A stretch of DNA of 64,000 nt, taken from positions 201,111-265,110 of the forward strand of contig WBMW01003952.1 of NCBI GenBank assembly GCA_013396635.1. Direction: 5' to 3'. The notes beneath the pieces were generated by a model. That model worked only from the letters and a program-made list of their open reading frames with translations. It was not told the DNA's origin and ran no database searches. This DNA is from Penelope pileata (taxonomy: Eukaryota > Chordata > Aves > Galliformes > Cracidae). The first letter of the stretch is position 1. Each line of letters opens with the position of its first letter. The position numbers and the translations under genes were made by a program. Shown here in pieces: positions 32,656-45,400 of the stretch.

Positions 32656-35600
32656 GCAATCTTTCCTCTAAAGATAGATTCTCTGGGTCACCACTCATGT
32701 ACTTTGCTCTCCTCTGGGGTCTCTTCTGTCAGTCCGCACCTGAAATACAATGCCACACGTGGGTATCCTGCGGAGGGCTTAGAGCTGAGAAGCCCTGGCC
32801 ATTTCTTGGTACTTTTTGCCTCCTGCACTCCTAGGTGTTGGCTTGGGGTTGAATGTTTGTTTTTCACTGAGAGCCTCCAGACCACTCGTGTGGCACTGCT
32901 GACTCGTGGTGCATGGCAAAGCTCTGTCTCTTTTCTGTTTACTTGCTGCTTACCCTCACCTTCTCATCCTGTATTTTTCCACTGTCCTTTTGAATTGTGT
33001 CCAATTTGTTTCCAGCTTAACTTTAGTTTTTTTTCCCTTGCTTTGCTTTTTTCCCTCATCTAAAAATACAAGTTCTATAGCCTGAAAATATATGGTTATG
33101 CTTTATGTAAGGAAAGAATAACGCTTTGCATGTCACACTTACCTTTCAACAGAAACAGATAACTGCCTGTCTTCTCTGAGGTTGCACGAAATTGCTGTTA
33201 ACCACGTGGAATATTCCATCAGAACGGTGCCAATTTCCTTCTGCAGCCTCTCAGAATAGCTGCCTTATAATACTGGGTAATTAAGTTGCACTTCTCCTGC
33301 CCTTTTAACCAAGGGTATCATAACCTTGCTTTAAGCTGCGGATTCACAAGGAAAGCTCATACCTGTGTCCCAGCCCAGCAGGATAGCAGGCGAGGTGCTG
33401 CTGTGCAGGAGTGATGCCAGTGCTGTCCCACAGGGCACGGGCCGTAGATGCTGTGCTGGTGGGGGATGAATGATGGGAAACTCAGCGTGGACAAACGACC
33501 TTGGGCTGTGTCGTGCCAGAGGGAAAAGCACTGGCTCCGAGGACTCCCAGGTCTGTACCTGTGATGATAAATTCCCATTTCACTGCAGAGCTGAGGTTTG
33601 TATTGAGGCGTCTTTCCCAGTGACAAGCTGTTTTATAGCACGTCATGCTTTTCTGCTTTAGTTTTTTTCTGAATGATTTACATGAGTGCCTGTCCTGATG
33701 GAGTGATTTGAGTTATCACAGCCCATAATGAGCCTTTTGCCACGTAGATATGTTGGGGCAGAGAAAGGTGCGGGTACCAGGCTGCATATGATACGCTGGC
33801 GTGCTCCTGGCGCAGTGCAGGGACTGGTCCAGAGGTGGTGGTATCTCTGCTGGCATGGGTGTTCCTGTGGACGGCTGGCAGAGGAGCTGCTGTGGTGCTT
33901 TTGGAGAGGAATTGTGGTGACTGGGGCCAGGGAGGGTGCTGAAGCAGGTATGGACATCTTCTGCAGAAGAAGACAGCAGCAGAAACAGATGAAGAGATGG
34001 GCACTGAGCAGTGAAAGGAGCTGTGTTCTTAGTGGCTCCTTCCTCTCTGGCATCTCCAGGCATTAAGCAGAGGGCCATAATCTCAGTCACTGGGGCTGGC
34101 AGAGCCCTCTGTGTCCATGGGCCCAGCCCCTGCCCCAGCAGGGACACCCAAGCAGTGCCCAGCACCACGGCCAGGCGGTGCTGGAGGGCCCCGAGGAGGA
34201 GACCCCACAGCCCCTGGGCAGCCTGTGCCAGGGCTCCGGCACCCGCCCAGCACAGCAGTGCTCCTGGTGCTCAGAGGGACCCTCCTGTGTGCCAGGGTGT
34301 GCCCACTGCCTCTTGTCCTGGCTCTCCTGTTGCAGCTCCTGTGCTACCTCACTGACTGTTTTGAGGTTGTGCAAATGCTGCTTCGCTCCTGCCTCAGTTT
34401 CTCAAGCACATGCATTTCCCAGTGGTGTGCAGAGAGCTAAGTGCTATGAACATTAACAATGCCATGGAAACAGCAAGGATTCGAGTGATGTCTGCTCAGC
34501 AGAGTGTGGGGCCTGGCAGGAGGCACAGAAATGGCAGTTTTAATTATAAATGAATTTATAATGCAATTTGCACTTAATGTGTCTGGCACAATATTTTTCC
34601 GTGGGAACTTCTAGGATGCTGTGTTCAACAAATTGAGTGCAGCTTTCACTAAGTTGTGCTAAGTTGCTCTAAATAACCGCACTCGTAATTCAGCAAACTC
34701 CTGACCTTTGCTCAGTGAATAAATTTGGACTGTAAAATGATCACATACACAAAGATGCTTTTTGTTTGACATTTAGGTACCATTAATGACCATGAGCAAA
34801 AGAATGAAATTCCAACAAGCACTGGTTGCTTCGATAATTGGAACAGTAATGATTCAAATTCAATTGTATATTTACAAGCTAACTGTTCATGTGAAGCTTT
34901 CTAATGAAAGCCGCATCGCTAGGCACCAAATTAGAAGTAGTAGAGTCCCTTTTCTGTAAGGGATACCGTAAATAACACGAAGATGTTATAGTCAGCTCAT
35001 AACTTCAGGTTTCTGTGCTCCCCACTGAGCCACTGGATTCTGGATGGGATCGATAAAGCCTGTTTCCCTGTCTCTGGGCTCAGATCCAGTTCTGGCTGCA
35101 GCTGCTCGCCATGGCTGGTTTTGGGGCGGGTGTGCTCTCGACTGCACGGCTGCTCACCTGGCAGGGCTTGGGGCCACCCGCCAGCTCGGAGGTCGCTCAA
35201 CTGAGGTCACCGACTCTTTCAGATTGTTTTACTTAGCTCTCGACCCACAGAGAAGTACTTGGTGTGTGCTGATTGTATTTTATATTTTAGATGGAAGGAA
35301 GGTGAGGAAGGTGAAAAAGATGGTTTACATTTTCAACTCATCTCTCCAGCCCCTCGCCTCCAAAAACACTAAGCTGTAACCAAGGGCAAGATTTCAGAGA
35401 AATGTTCTATCGTGATCATCTCTCCAGGGCTGCTGTAACGCCAGCAGGATGCGGTGGTTCTTGTTGAATGTGCTTAGTTTCAATGGGGAATGAAGTGTTT
35501 CTCATGCTGCTGGAAAAAGCTGGTGCAGTTAATTATAAGAAGGAAATGAACAAAAAAGGGAGGAAGCAAACTCACCTGCTCATCGCATTGGATAAAAGAG

Positions 35601-37863
35601 CAAAGCAGATGGAGAGAGCAGTGCTTGTACCCACAGAGTAGTGCAGTCGGTAAATCACTTCACAGTCTGTAGAAAGCCACAGGCAGCTGATGTTTGATTG
35701 GTGTCGTTAGGTAAGCTGGAAGCCCAAGAGAGAGGATGGACTTTCTCCCGTGGATGTGGAGCTGGGACGTGTGTGTGCCGTTACTTGTCCAGCTATGCTG
35801 TGATGGGTAATCCTTCCTCTGTTCCCCCTTATAGATGATGACAACATCTTGGCTAACAGCAATTTCTTAGCTAAAATGCAATTTAGTTCCTCCAAAGAGG
35901 TTGAGGCTGTCTTGTGGATGGTGCCGCTGTATCTTACACTGTGGTCCCACTGGAGATCTGTGCCATCACTTAGAGCTAGCTGTTAGATTGGATTGTGCTG
36001 AATACACCGCCCTTGGAGTACCAAACATGTCTGACATGATGCAGATTTTCATAGTGGCTTGACTCTTAATCTGCTGCCTCCTGCATGTGGAGAAACCTAG
36101 GGCTGGGAGCAAAAAACCTACCCAGGAAAAGGCTCTGGGATGTTTTTAGCTTCTGTCTTTTTTCTGATGCTCTCCCTGTATCCCCCAGTCCCTTCACAAT
36201 AGTCACAAACACCTTGAGACTTTTCCCTTCATGACTTAATGCCAGAGAACTTTAAAACGTGTAGTGCTGACTTTTATAGTAGACCTGTGCATTTGGCATC
36301 GGAGCTGTGTTGGACCTTACTGACCGTGACAAAAGCCTCCGTGCAGTGGCAGGGAAGGTTAGTGGAAGGTTAGTGGAAGGTTAGTGGAAGGGCTGTGTGT
36401 GTTAAACCTCTGTGCAGAAGAATCCTGCCAAGATGAGGTCTGGACACACCAGATCACTGCTCCTGGCTGGAGGACAGCTAAAAACCTGGTGAGAAAGCTG
36501 GTGAGTCCTGTTCTGAGCTTTGCTGTTTCACTGGCCGAAGTTAGGGCCACCCGCAGACTCTCTGGGATCTCACCTGGTGAGAGCTCATTCACGAGTCAGC
36601 ACCGGGTCCTGGTGGCTTGGAAGGAAGGGACTGCAGCTCCTGCCCATCTGAACATCAGCTTTAGCTTAAGGACTTGTTGCAGACAGTGGGGAGACGAAGT
36701 CATACCTTTGCATTTATCCACCTGATATAGACACCCCTAGTGAATCCACCCTGCAGGAGAGCCTTATGTTATTAGGTCCCTCCCTTGTGAAGTGAGGAAT
36801 TTTTGTGGAAAGTGCTGCTGCCTTGTGGAACAGAGGATCAGGAATATGCATAGGTTTGTGAGGGGTTTTGCTGACTTGCAGTGGGGTGTCTCTATGGCTG
36901 AACATTTTGGTGTAGGTGGTTTGTATTGGGAGCTCTTTACTCCACAGTCATAGAAGGCAAATCCTGGCATGCAGAGTGCGCAGCAGGGAGAGCTGCAAAA
37001 GTGGATAGTTGCGTTGTTTATCATTAGAAGCAAACAAAATGTCATGTATAAAAGATTTCTTATAAGGGCAACAACAAAGTTTGTTCTGCAAACCTGGAGC
37101 CTTGTGACCCTCAGATAGCCAAGCTCCTTCAGAGTGATTTTATTTGGGAACCTCCCCCTTCCTGAGCTGTAAGGCTCTTTGGACGCTACTCTGGCTGCAA
37201 GTGGCAGTCGTCCTTCGATTGCTCTGTCAACAGGCAGCCAAACACGGCTGCCCTGTGCTGGCTGCTAACAAGCACAGCGGCCGGTCTTGCAAGGTCTCCT
37301 GATTGAATTTTGCTTACAACATAACCACCAGTCACCTGGGTCGATGACACTGGTAAATTGTCCCTGTGTCTTTTTGTGTGACTGTTCATGGAATGTCACA
37401 CAGGTATGCAAGCACGTGCTGTGGAGTGATGCCCTTGTACCTGCATCTGCAATATGAAGGAAAGAATCTCAGGTGAGAGGATGCTGGCTGAATAAATGGA
37501 TTCCAAGCTTTATATCCTTCATGAAAAACTCTGGCTGGATTCAACAGGGATGAAAGTAGTGGTGAAACTAAATAACATTACATTCTGCAATGGTTTCATG
37601 TTTTGTCTGTTTTTGCTATGTCATTCTGAAGCAGAACTAGTTCCCAGCTAAAATCTAAAGACTATTATGGGTTAGAAGCAGTGCATAACATCCATGGCAA
37701 TGCTCTGCAGGCAGCTGGCAGCAATCCTGCAGGATCGATCACGGGAGAATGGAGCTGAAGCCGGACACCTCCCACCCTGCAGGGATTTGCTGTATGGCAG
37801 CTCTGGGTGTTGAAGAGCAGGTTTAATCTGGGTTGATGCAAAATATCTGAGAGACCTTTGGCT
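32656..37863. other. Intergenic or intronic DNA between two inverted CR1 copies
   Basis: No gene is recognised. It contains the AT-rich block at about 34540-34990 and the 11-bp tandem repeat at 36353. Confidence 0.5.
36353..36391. repeat. 11-bp tandem repeat, about 3.5 copies
   Basis: Exact GGAAGGTTAGT units start at 36353, 36364 and 36375, followed by GGAAGG. Perfect identity suggests a recent expansion. Confidence 0.95.
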
Positions 37864-38138
37864 TCATAGAATTGTTTGAATTGGAAGGGACCTTTAAAGG
37901 CTGTCTGGTCCAACTCCCCTGCAATGAACAGGGACACCTACAGCCAGACCAGGGTGCTCAGAGCCCCCTCCAGCCTGGGCTTGAGTGTCTCCAGGGATGG
38001 GACATCCACCGCATCTCTGGACAACCTGTTCCAGTGCTTCACCACCCTTATTGTAAAAAACAAACAAACAAACAAACAAACAACCTTTTTCCTTATATCC
38101 AGTCTAAACCTCCCCTCTTTCAGTTTCCTATCCCCTTC
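37864..38138 (-). mobile_element. CR1 LINE 3' fragment, reverse orientation, with internal (CAAA)n
   Basis: It starts TCATAGAATTG and continues as the reverse complement of the 32374 element with few differences over about 130 bases (CCTTTAAAGG, CCTGCAATGAACAGGGACAC, CCCCCTCCAGCCTGGGCTTG). A CAAA tetranucleotide array has expanded inside it at 38055-38084. Confidence 0.95.
38055..38084. repeat. (CAAA)n microsatellite inside CR1
   Basis: A6 is followed by five perfect CAAA units and a CAAC. It replaces the short A-rich tract normally found at this point in CR1 (the TTTTTT of the sense strand). Confidence 0.95.
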
Positions 38139-41100
38139 AAATACTTCAGTTTATTTATTGTGAACTGTAGTGACTCTACTAGTGCACAAAGCTGAACAGC
38201 TGACAGGGCTCCAGAGTCTGCTGCAGTTTAGATTTCCTTAGGGAAGAGGTTCCTTCATTTCCTCATTGTGCCTGTTGTGCTCCTGGCACAAACTGGATGG
38301 AGGCTAGCACGAAGGCGCAGATGGCGAGGTTCTGTCCGTAGCGTGACTTGATTTTAGTCAAGTTTTCAACTTACAGATACCAAGGTTTGACTTCTTAAAA
38401 CTTGCTTCCATCACTTATTCTACTGAATACTTTATCTGGCAAACCCAGCACGTGCCAGGTTCTGTCAGAACCACCTACGCAGAAATTGCTTGGTTTTCCT
38501 AATATAGTATGAACTAGATTGAAACATCTGAACATTTGCTTAAAAGCTAATACTTTGCCTATTTTAAAACAAAGATTCCTGCTCTAATTTTAGCAAGTGG
38601 GGCTGCTGCCCAGGGGCCCGCAGCAGGCACCGTCACTTCCTTGCAGTCTCTGGGTCACACTGCCCAGTTCGTACCAAGCTGCCTTCTAGAAGCATCCAAG
38701 TATTTTGAAAATCCCCACAAATGCTCTGTCTCATAACGCAGTTGTTTTTCATTAGATATTCTTTCCTAAAGTAGAACTGATGAGAACTGCTTGAGGGGGG
38801 AAAGGGTTTCTTCAGTGTCGCTGTAATTAAATACAGCGACATGGATAGCGCAGCTCTTGCAAAGTGCAATCTCACTTCTTTAATCTAGTCTGGCCTTAAA
38901 TCTGTTTTAGTGCAAATCAATGAAAGCCAAAACAAACTGTGATTAATTAACAGCATCTAACACAACTGTGTTGGTGTGCTGCTTCTGAGGCTCCTGCAGC
39001 CCCAGACCTTGGTGGGGGCTGCTGTGCTTGGGCTCTTTGTGTGTCTCTGACCTCCTCTCAGCTGTGTTCCTCTGATTGCACGTGTGATTGTCCGGCAGCC
39101 CAGTGTGGCCACAGTGAGCTGGGTTAGGGGAAAAACCACCTGCTAGGACATTAATTTTTTTATTTAAGCTAATTCTACCTCATCACTTGACTAAACCAGT
39201 TTAAGCACTGATGACACGAGCTCTCATGCTGGTGTGTTGGAGGCAGTGGTCATCTTCAGAGGGGTAAGGGAAGGGCAGAGGGTGATGTTCCATGGAGGTG
39301 GCAGTGGAAACTGAGAGCCTGGGGGCCCCTCCCCAGCCCAGCCATGTCATGAGGGTGGGATCCGTGGCTGTGGGTGGGCAGCATGGACAGGAGCAGCAGT
39401 GCTGCCTGCTGCCACGGGTGCAGGCTGCTGGCGGATTCACCAGCTCTGGTGTGACCAGGCTGTGCTCTGAGGCAGGATTTGACTGTCCTTCCGCCTGCTC
39501 TGCTTGAGGGAGCAGCAGAAGTAATCTGAGGAGCAGCTGGGGCTGCTATCTCCTGCCAGTGCCATCAGAGCCAGGAAAGGACAATTTTAAACCACTTTAA
39601 AAGCTGGCTGTAGAAAACCTGAGTGTGTTTAGCCCTTTCTATGTATTTGTCACTATCTAAGCCTTCTCTCCTCACCTCACCAGCTTTCCTGTGTCTTTAC
39701 TTAAGCTAAATGTCTCTTTTGTTTATAGACAATGCCATCATCCTACCTGCCTTTGGAAGAAGGCACGGGAATGTGGTGTGGATGCTGTTCCCCCAGACAA
39801 GCAGTTTCCCAGCAAAAGAAACTCTCCAGCTCCTTCTGCTGTGACTGCCAGACTTCCTTCTGCTTGTGACATTCGGAGATATACAGACCCGAACATCTCT
39901 CTTAATGAGACCCTCCTGTATGTACCTATTGTGAGCCTGCTTTCTGGTGCTTGTGTGTGCCTCAGTGAGGATCCAGATGCTGCTTTGCCTTTGTTTTTGG
40001 ATGAATCAGTCTTTTCCACTGTTTGAACAAATGTAAACATGCCCTATCCACATCTGCTTTGGGAAGCTGCTGCAGGGTTATCAGAGCAGAGCAGCCATGT
40101 CATTACTGCTTTATCTAGGAGTGAGATTTAAAAACAGGATTTGAGTAATAAATACAGGCTTTGTGCTAGTTATTAAAGCAAATAGAGTAGCAAAGATAAG
40201 CCTGCTGCGTTTATTCGTGGATGAGAAGGTAATACAGAGAAACACAGAAGTACTTTGTCAGAAGCACTCTGCTCCTCCTGAGAGTGCTGCTTAATTGTGA
40301 TTGCCTCAAGGGAGCTGGGCCCCATTTGTGAGGTGCTACAGAGGCATGGGAGAAAGCTTGTGATGTGGCAGAGCTGCAATCAGGACCTCAGACTTATGTT
40401 GCTACTGCACCATGAGTAGCCACTCCTTATCCATTGATACCAGGTCATGTGCTTGCCAAACACATGGCAGATGTGGGCTAATTCAACTTTGTTTGGAGAC
40501 GTGAAGTCTGCAATCACCTCACATTTCCCAGAAGCTTGGAGTGCACGCACATCTCTGGACTTGGAGGGAGCTTGCCAGCAGTCACCAATGATAGTGAAAC
40601 TACTGCTTCCTTTAGGAGTTGCTTCAGATGCTGTACATAAGCACTGGAAAAAACTGATAGATGGCCTAAGAGGGCTATCAGCAATCGTGTTCATTAGTGT
40701 TTTCAAGGACAAGCTGCACAAATGTGTGCCAGAGACAGGCTAGGATTGTTTGTTTCTGTCTTGGTGAGACCACTTAGATGATTTTTTGAGGACCTCTTTG
40801 GTGTCTGATTCAGCCACTGTGGAGTAAGCTATACTGAATATCTTCTTTCCCTCTGTAATCAGGAAACTACATCATTAGTTACAAGAGATTCAAGAAGACA
40901 ACCTGAAACAAGGAATCTGCTTTTTTTTTTGCCCTGAGTTTGGTTCTGCTGTTTACTGAAGCTGCTGAAAGGAGGACCAGAAATGGGAGTGGTTCCTACC
41001 CACGGGATGTGGCTAAGTTAGAGGAAGCTATGAAGTGCAGGTTAGGGACTCTTCACTACTGATCCAGCAAAACTTGTGTCTGCTTCTGTAATGCCTGCTC

Positions 41101-42477
41101 TAAGCCATTGCTCCTGGTTCACCTAGGGCACAGAGATGGAAGCGTTGGGTGTCCGTAGGCTCCTTTCACTTCTGTGGAGCTGCAGGCCGATTGGCATGGT
41201 GGGAAGGGACTCCTGGGGGAGATCACATACGTGTGGATGCTCTGAGTGGGCTGTGTTTGGGTACACTGGGGAAAATAAATCCAGATCATCCTTGGCAGGT
41301 GCCAACCTCAGGGCTTCTGCTCTGAACCCAGGTTTGCTTCAGGCTCACAGTGGCTGTGAGTCATATTGCTACATAGTTTAGACAGAAAGTTCCAAGACTT
41401 CTAAGAATCAGCTGTTGAATGCTAGAGCAAGTCTGAAAAGTATAATGTATTACAGATCATTTGTGTGGTGATTCCTGTGTTCTCCTTTGTGGCAGTGCCT
41501 TGGGGCCCTGCCACAGGCATCATTGTGCTAGATGCTGTGTAAGCAAAGAATAAAAAGCAGGTCTTGCAATAAAGGTATCTGCATAAAGATAAGTTTACTC
41601 TGGAGAGATAAGGAGGATGTGAGATATACCCTTGGTAGTCTTTTGTATTTCATGCAGATGCTGAAATAAGCAGTGCTTGACTGGTAGCATAGAAACAGCA
41701 AGCTGTCATTCATTATTTGATTTAATATTCTTTCAAGGATTCAGTTTAACACTAATATGCATATGTATATTTTTCCTGAAGTGGGATGTTAAACTGATAT
41801 TCTTAAGATCAACAGTCTTAGACTAATAAGATGGAGCAATATAAATGAAAAATGCTCATCCAAAACAGTCTTTATTTTCTTGCTATGTTTCATGTTCCAG
41901 TAACTCAAGTCTGCTCAGTTTCATCTCATAAAAAAATTTGGGAAAAAAAAGGCAGTGTGGAAGAGATCTACTTTGCTTGGGAAGTGGAAAAGGTTGTTTT
42001 GGAAAGTAAACCTGTGGAATTCTGTATTGGATTGAAATTTCCTCTTATGGTCAAAACAAGCGCAGATGTAGAGTGTTGTCTAAACTCATTGCAGACAGTC
42101 TTATCCCTGGTCTCAGCTTTTCTTGTGGTATCTCCAGTGGAGTGAAGATCAGTAAATGAGGATATCTACAACAGCATCAGTGAGATGGTTTTGGCAAAGG
42201 ACATAGCCTCAGTACTGTCTGCTTTTGAACGCAGCTGCCCCAGTTTCAACAAATACACAAAGTGCTTGAGGGACATTCAGCCTTCAGTTTTGATGGAAAC
42301 AGCTGGAAAGACATGTAGAAAAAACATCCAGCATGTCTGGGATGGAGGATCCCCTAAATTCCTCCTCCAAAGCGCAGGAATGAGGGGAAGGAAGCCATCA
42401 CCACTTGCTGTGTTATATACTTCAGAGTCCCACCTAGAGGTGCCAAAGCTAAGAATAACATCTGGGATCCTCCAAGC

Positions 42478-42497
42478 TTTTTTTTTTTTTTTTTTTT
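42478..42497. repeat. T20 homopolymer
   Basis: Twenty consecutive T. It does not abut any recognisable retroposed gene on the minus strand, so it is treated as a simple repeat. Confidence 0.95.
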
Positions 42498-45400
42498 CCT
42501 ATCTATCTTATGACAATTTCAGTGTCCTTCTACTATGCCTTTTAATAAACTAGACTTTGAAGGGAGAGAGGTGGCTAGAGATGACTTCTGAAAGCAGAGG
42601 ATGGCCCCTCTAGGGCAGTGTGGTCAGGGGACCAAAAGGACAGACATGGCCACACGTTGCCAGGGCACACCACAGAGCACTGCTTCAGTTGCTGTCTCAT
42701 GTCCTCCTACAGGGATGTGAGCCAAAAAGCTTTGCTTTGGGTTCTCATGAACTCTGATGGTGTGAAGGTTTTGATGTACTTTGGTACCTATAACGAAGGA
42801 GTTTGAATTATTAATGCATGTTCTTCTGTTGCCTTCATCTAATCATCTTGTTACTGCTAGCTGATGCTGAAGATCAGATGTAAATAAGATGAAACACTAG
42901 CTGTACTTCAGCTGGGTTTGTTTTTATGGGTAGGTCAATTTTAATAGAAGTCAGTGCGTTGCATTGACCTGTTGCTTGTTATCACTTGCCTTTCCTGCAT
43001 TTCAATGTGCTCCTGCTTAAGGATAAGGCTATTTAATTATCTCCAGTTGCTATTCAGTGTTTGTGTATCACTCAGTAATGCCTATTAAAAATATTTCTCA
43101 CAGCTAAAGGACTGGTAGACTGGGGAACTGGGCTGGTACGAGGAGAGGAGAGGATGATGGAGAAGAGGTATTTTTGGCATCTGTGTTTTCTTACAAGACT
43201 TTCTCTGCGATGAAGATGGAAAGCTGATTTTTCTCTCCTTTTTAGTGCTGTTCATCAAGTTGAAATGAAAGACTGGAAGTGGAGAAATGTCAACTGAAAT
43301 GGAGAAATGCTCTCACACATTCACAATTTCACCTTGTGCCAGTGGAGCTCACTAGCATTCATTAACCAAAGGAGTGCCTAAAATGACTTCTCTGAATCAC
43401 TGAAATCATATCTAAAATGGCAGCTTGATTTTCTCCTTTGTCCCTTGCCTGTTGTTGCCTTTCCTTGGACTCTGCTGCTAAGTCTTAGTGCTGTGTCTGT
43501 CTGTGTGTGACAACCCTGCCATCAGGAAGGTGCCCAGAGTCAGCTGGGACATATTTGGGCCCCCAGTACCAAAAAGCACAACAGAAATGGGATGAGGCAA
43601 GCCCCCATGGCTGGTGCCACAATGGGGTTTGTGTGAAGTGTGGCTGGGGATCTGTTGTTGACAGAGAAACAGATTGGGAGAAAGGTGTAGAAATACCAAG
43701 TGGTGGTGCAGAAGGTTATTTCAATGTTCTTTGCTCATTCTTCTAATCCAAAAGCAGAGGAAATTCAGTGAAAACGAAAGGTAATAAATCAAACAGTAGT
43801 GGAGGAGGTGTTTGTTAGCTCTATTTACTGTCTGTCTGTGAGGCTTTGCTTAGGCCAGGAGCTTAGTGTAGTCTAAAATAACAGACATCCCCACAGGTGA
43901 TGAAATCCCCTGTTTCAGTACAGACAAAGATGATATGAAGTGGTGTATCTTATTTCATAGGAAATGCCAGTGAGCCAGATGCTTCCCTCTGTGCACACTG
44001 TCTGCTGGGCTCTGGTCTGCCTTGGTTCTTGAATCAATACATTTGATCCCTCCAGACCCTTTTAAAACCCCAGAAAGCAGAGCAATTATTTGGAAACTAA
44101 TTTCTCGATTGTTTGGAGATTTATTTTGTGAGCAGAATGGATGGAAGGAGATTTCTGCAGTGCCAGACCCCTCACCTCAGTCTTGGTGGATGGGATGTCC
44201 CTTCTCTGGGCTGCTCAGGACAGGTTGGAGAGGATGGGACGCCACGTCTGAGGTTGGCTGGGAGCATCTCTGGGCAGAGCATCCTCCTCTGCCTGTTCAG
44301 CTTCTGTGGGTGGTGGGATGGAAGCCACAAGTGGCTCTGAGTCGGAGTTTGGGCTGCGGTAGACCCAACTGTGGGAAGGAAGCTTTGCTGCAGCCTGTCC
44401 CTCTGCCAGCCCATCTCCCAGCAGACACCGCCTGAGGGCATCTGCAACAGATGGACAATGGCTAAGCAGCAGCCTTGTTGTAATTCAGTTAAAAATTGGT
44501 ACCATTTTGCAGAAAATCAGACTTTCTTAGTTCTGAAACTGTTTTCTTTTCCTTGTCCTCTCCTTGTATTTCACATGTTTCTGTTGGAAAAGAGAAGAAG
44601 ATAAAACAAATCTCAAGTTGTTTTTTTTATGGAAAAATATTTCCTTTTCAAAGTAAAGAGGAAAGCAAATGTTTCCACTAACTACTTTGAATAATGTGAT
44701 TTAGCCACTTCCAGAAAATTTTCAGCATTTTTTCAATCATCTGTCACAGTTTTTATTCAGTTGAGCCAGGAAAGAAGAATGTTAGTTCTGTCCCCTGATG
44801 AATCTGCCAGTGTGGCTCCCACTATTTTCTCTCCTTGATAGAAGCAATCGGCACGTTGCTTTCTGCCCTGAGAAGCCTCAAGAGCCACAAAAGGCCACAA
44901 TCTGATGGGATGTCAAACTGCATAGCACTTGTTAAGCTCCCGTGACTGGCAGCATCTGTGCGATTGCAATGACATCTCTAAATCCATCCAGGATACAAAA
45001 GTACTTTAAAATTGTAGCCTTGTGTGTGTATGTGGTGTATGTTTTATTTATAAAGCTTTTAGAGATAGCAGTTTGTTCTCTAATTTATTTTGGGTTGGTG
45101 AGGAGGAGGAAATATTGTTGGCAAGATAGGGAATTTGAAATCTGAATGTAAAAGGAATGTGAAAAAAGAGGAATTTTAAAAAAAGTCTAGGGTTCTGGGA
45201 CATGTTTGCATGAATAATAATGCTTCCAAAATGATAATAGATTGTGTGTCATCCATTTGTAGAACGTTAGAAGCTGCTATGATAAATAAGATTTTAAACA
45301 GCATGGGGCCTGCATGTGTCACTCATCAGATGCAATTAAATAAGAAGAATAATTGCCTGCCTGCTAAGTGAAGAGCTGCAATATTATGGTGCCATTCTCA

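Noticed and set aside
40447..40743. 98-codon + strand frame (MCLPNTWQMW...)
   Set aside because: No recognisable family and no convincing splice sites at its ends. Also overlapped by a 113-codon minus-strand frame.
42185..42553. 122-codon frame ending in a poly-T stretch
   Set aside because: The F-rich end is only T20 translated. I considered a processed pseudogene with a tail, but the orientation and lack of a polyadenylation hexamer do not fit.
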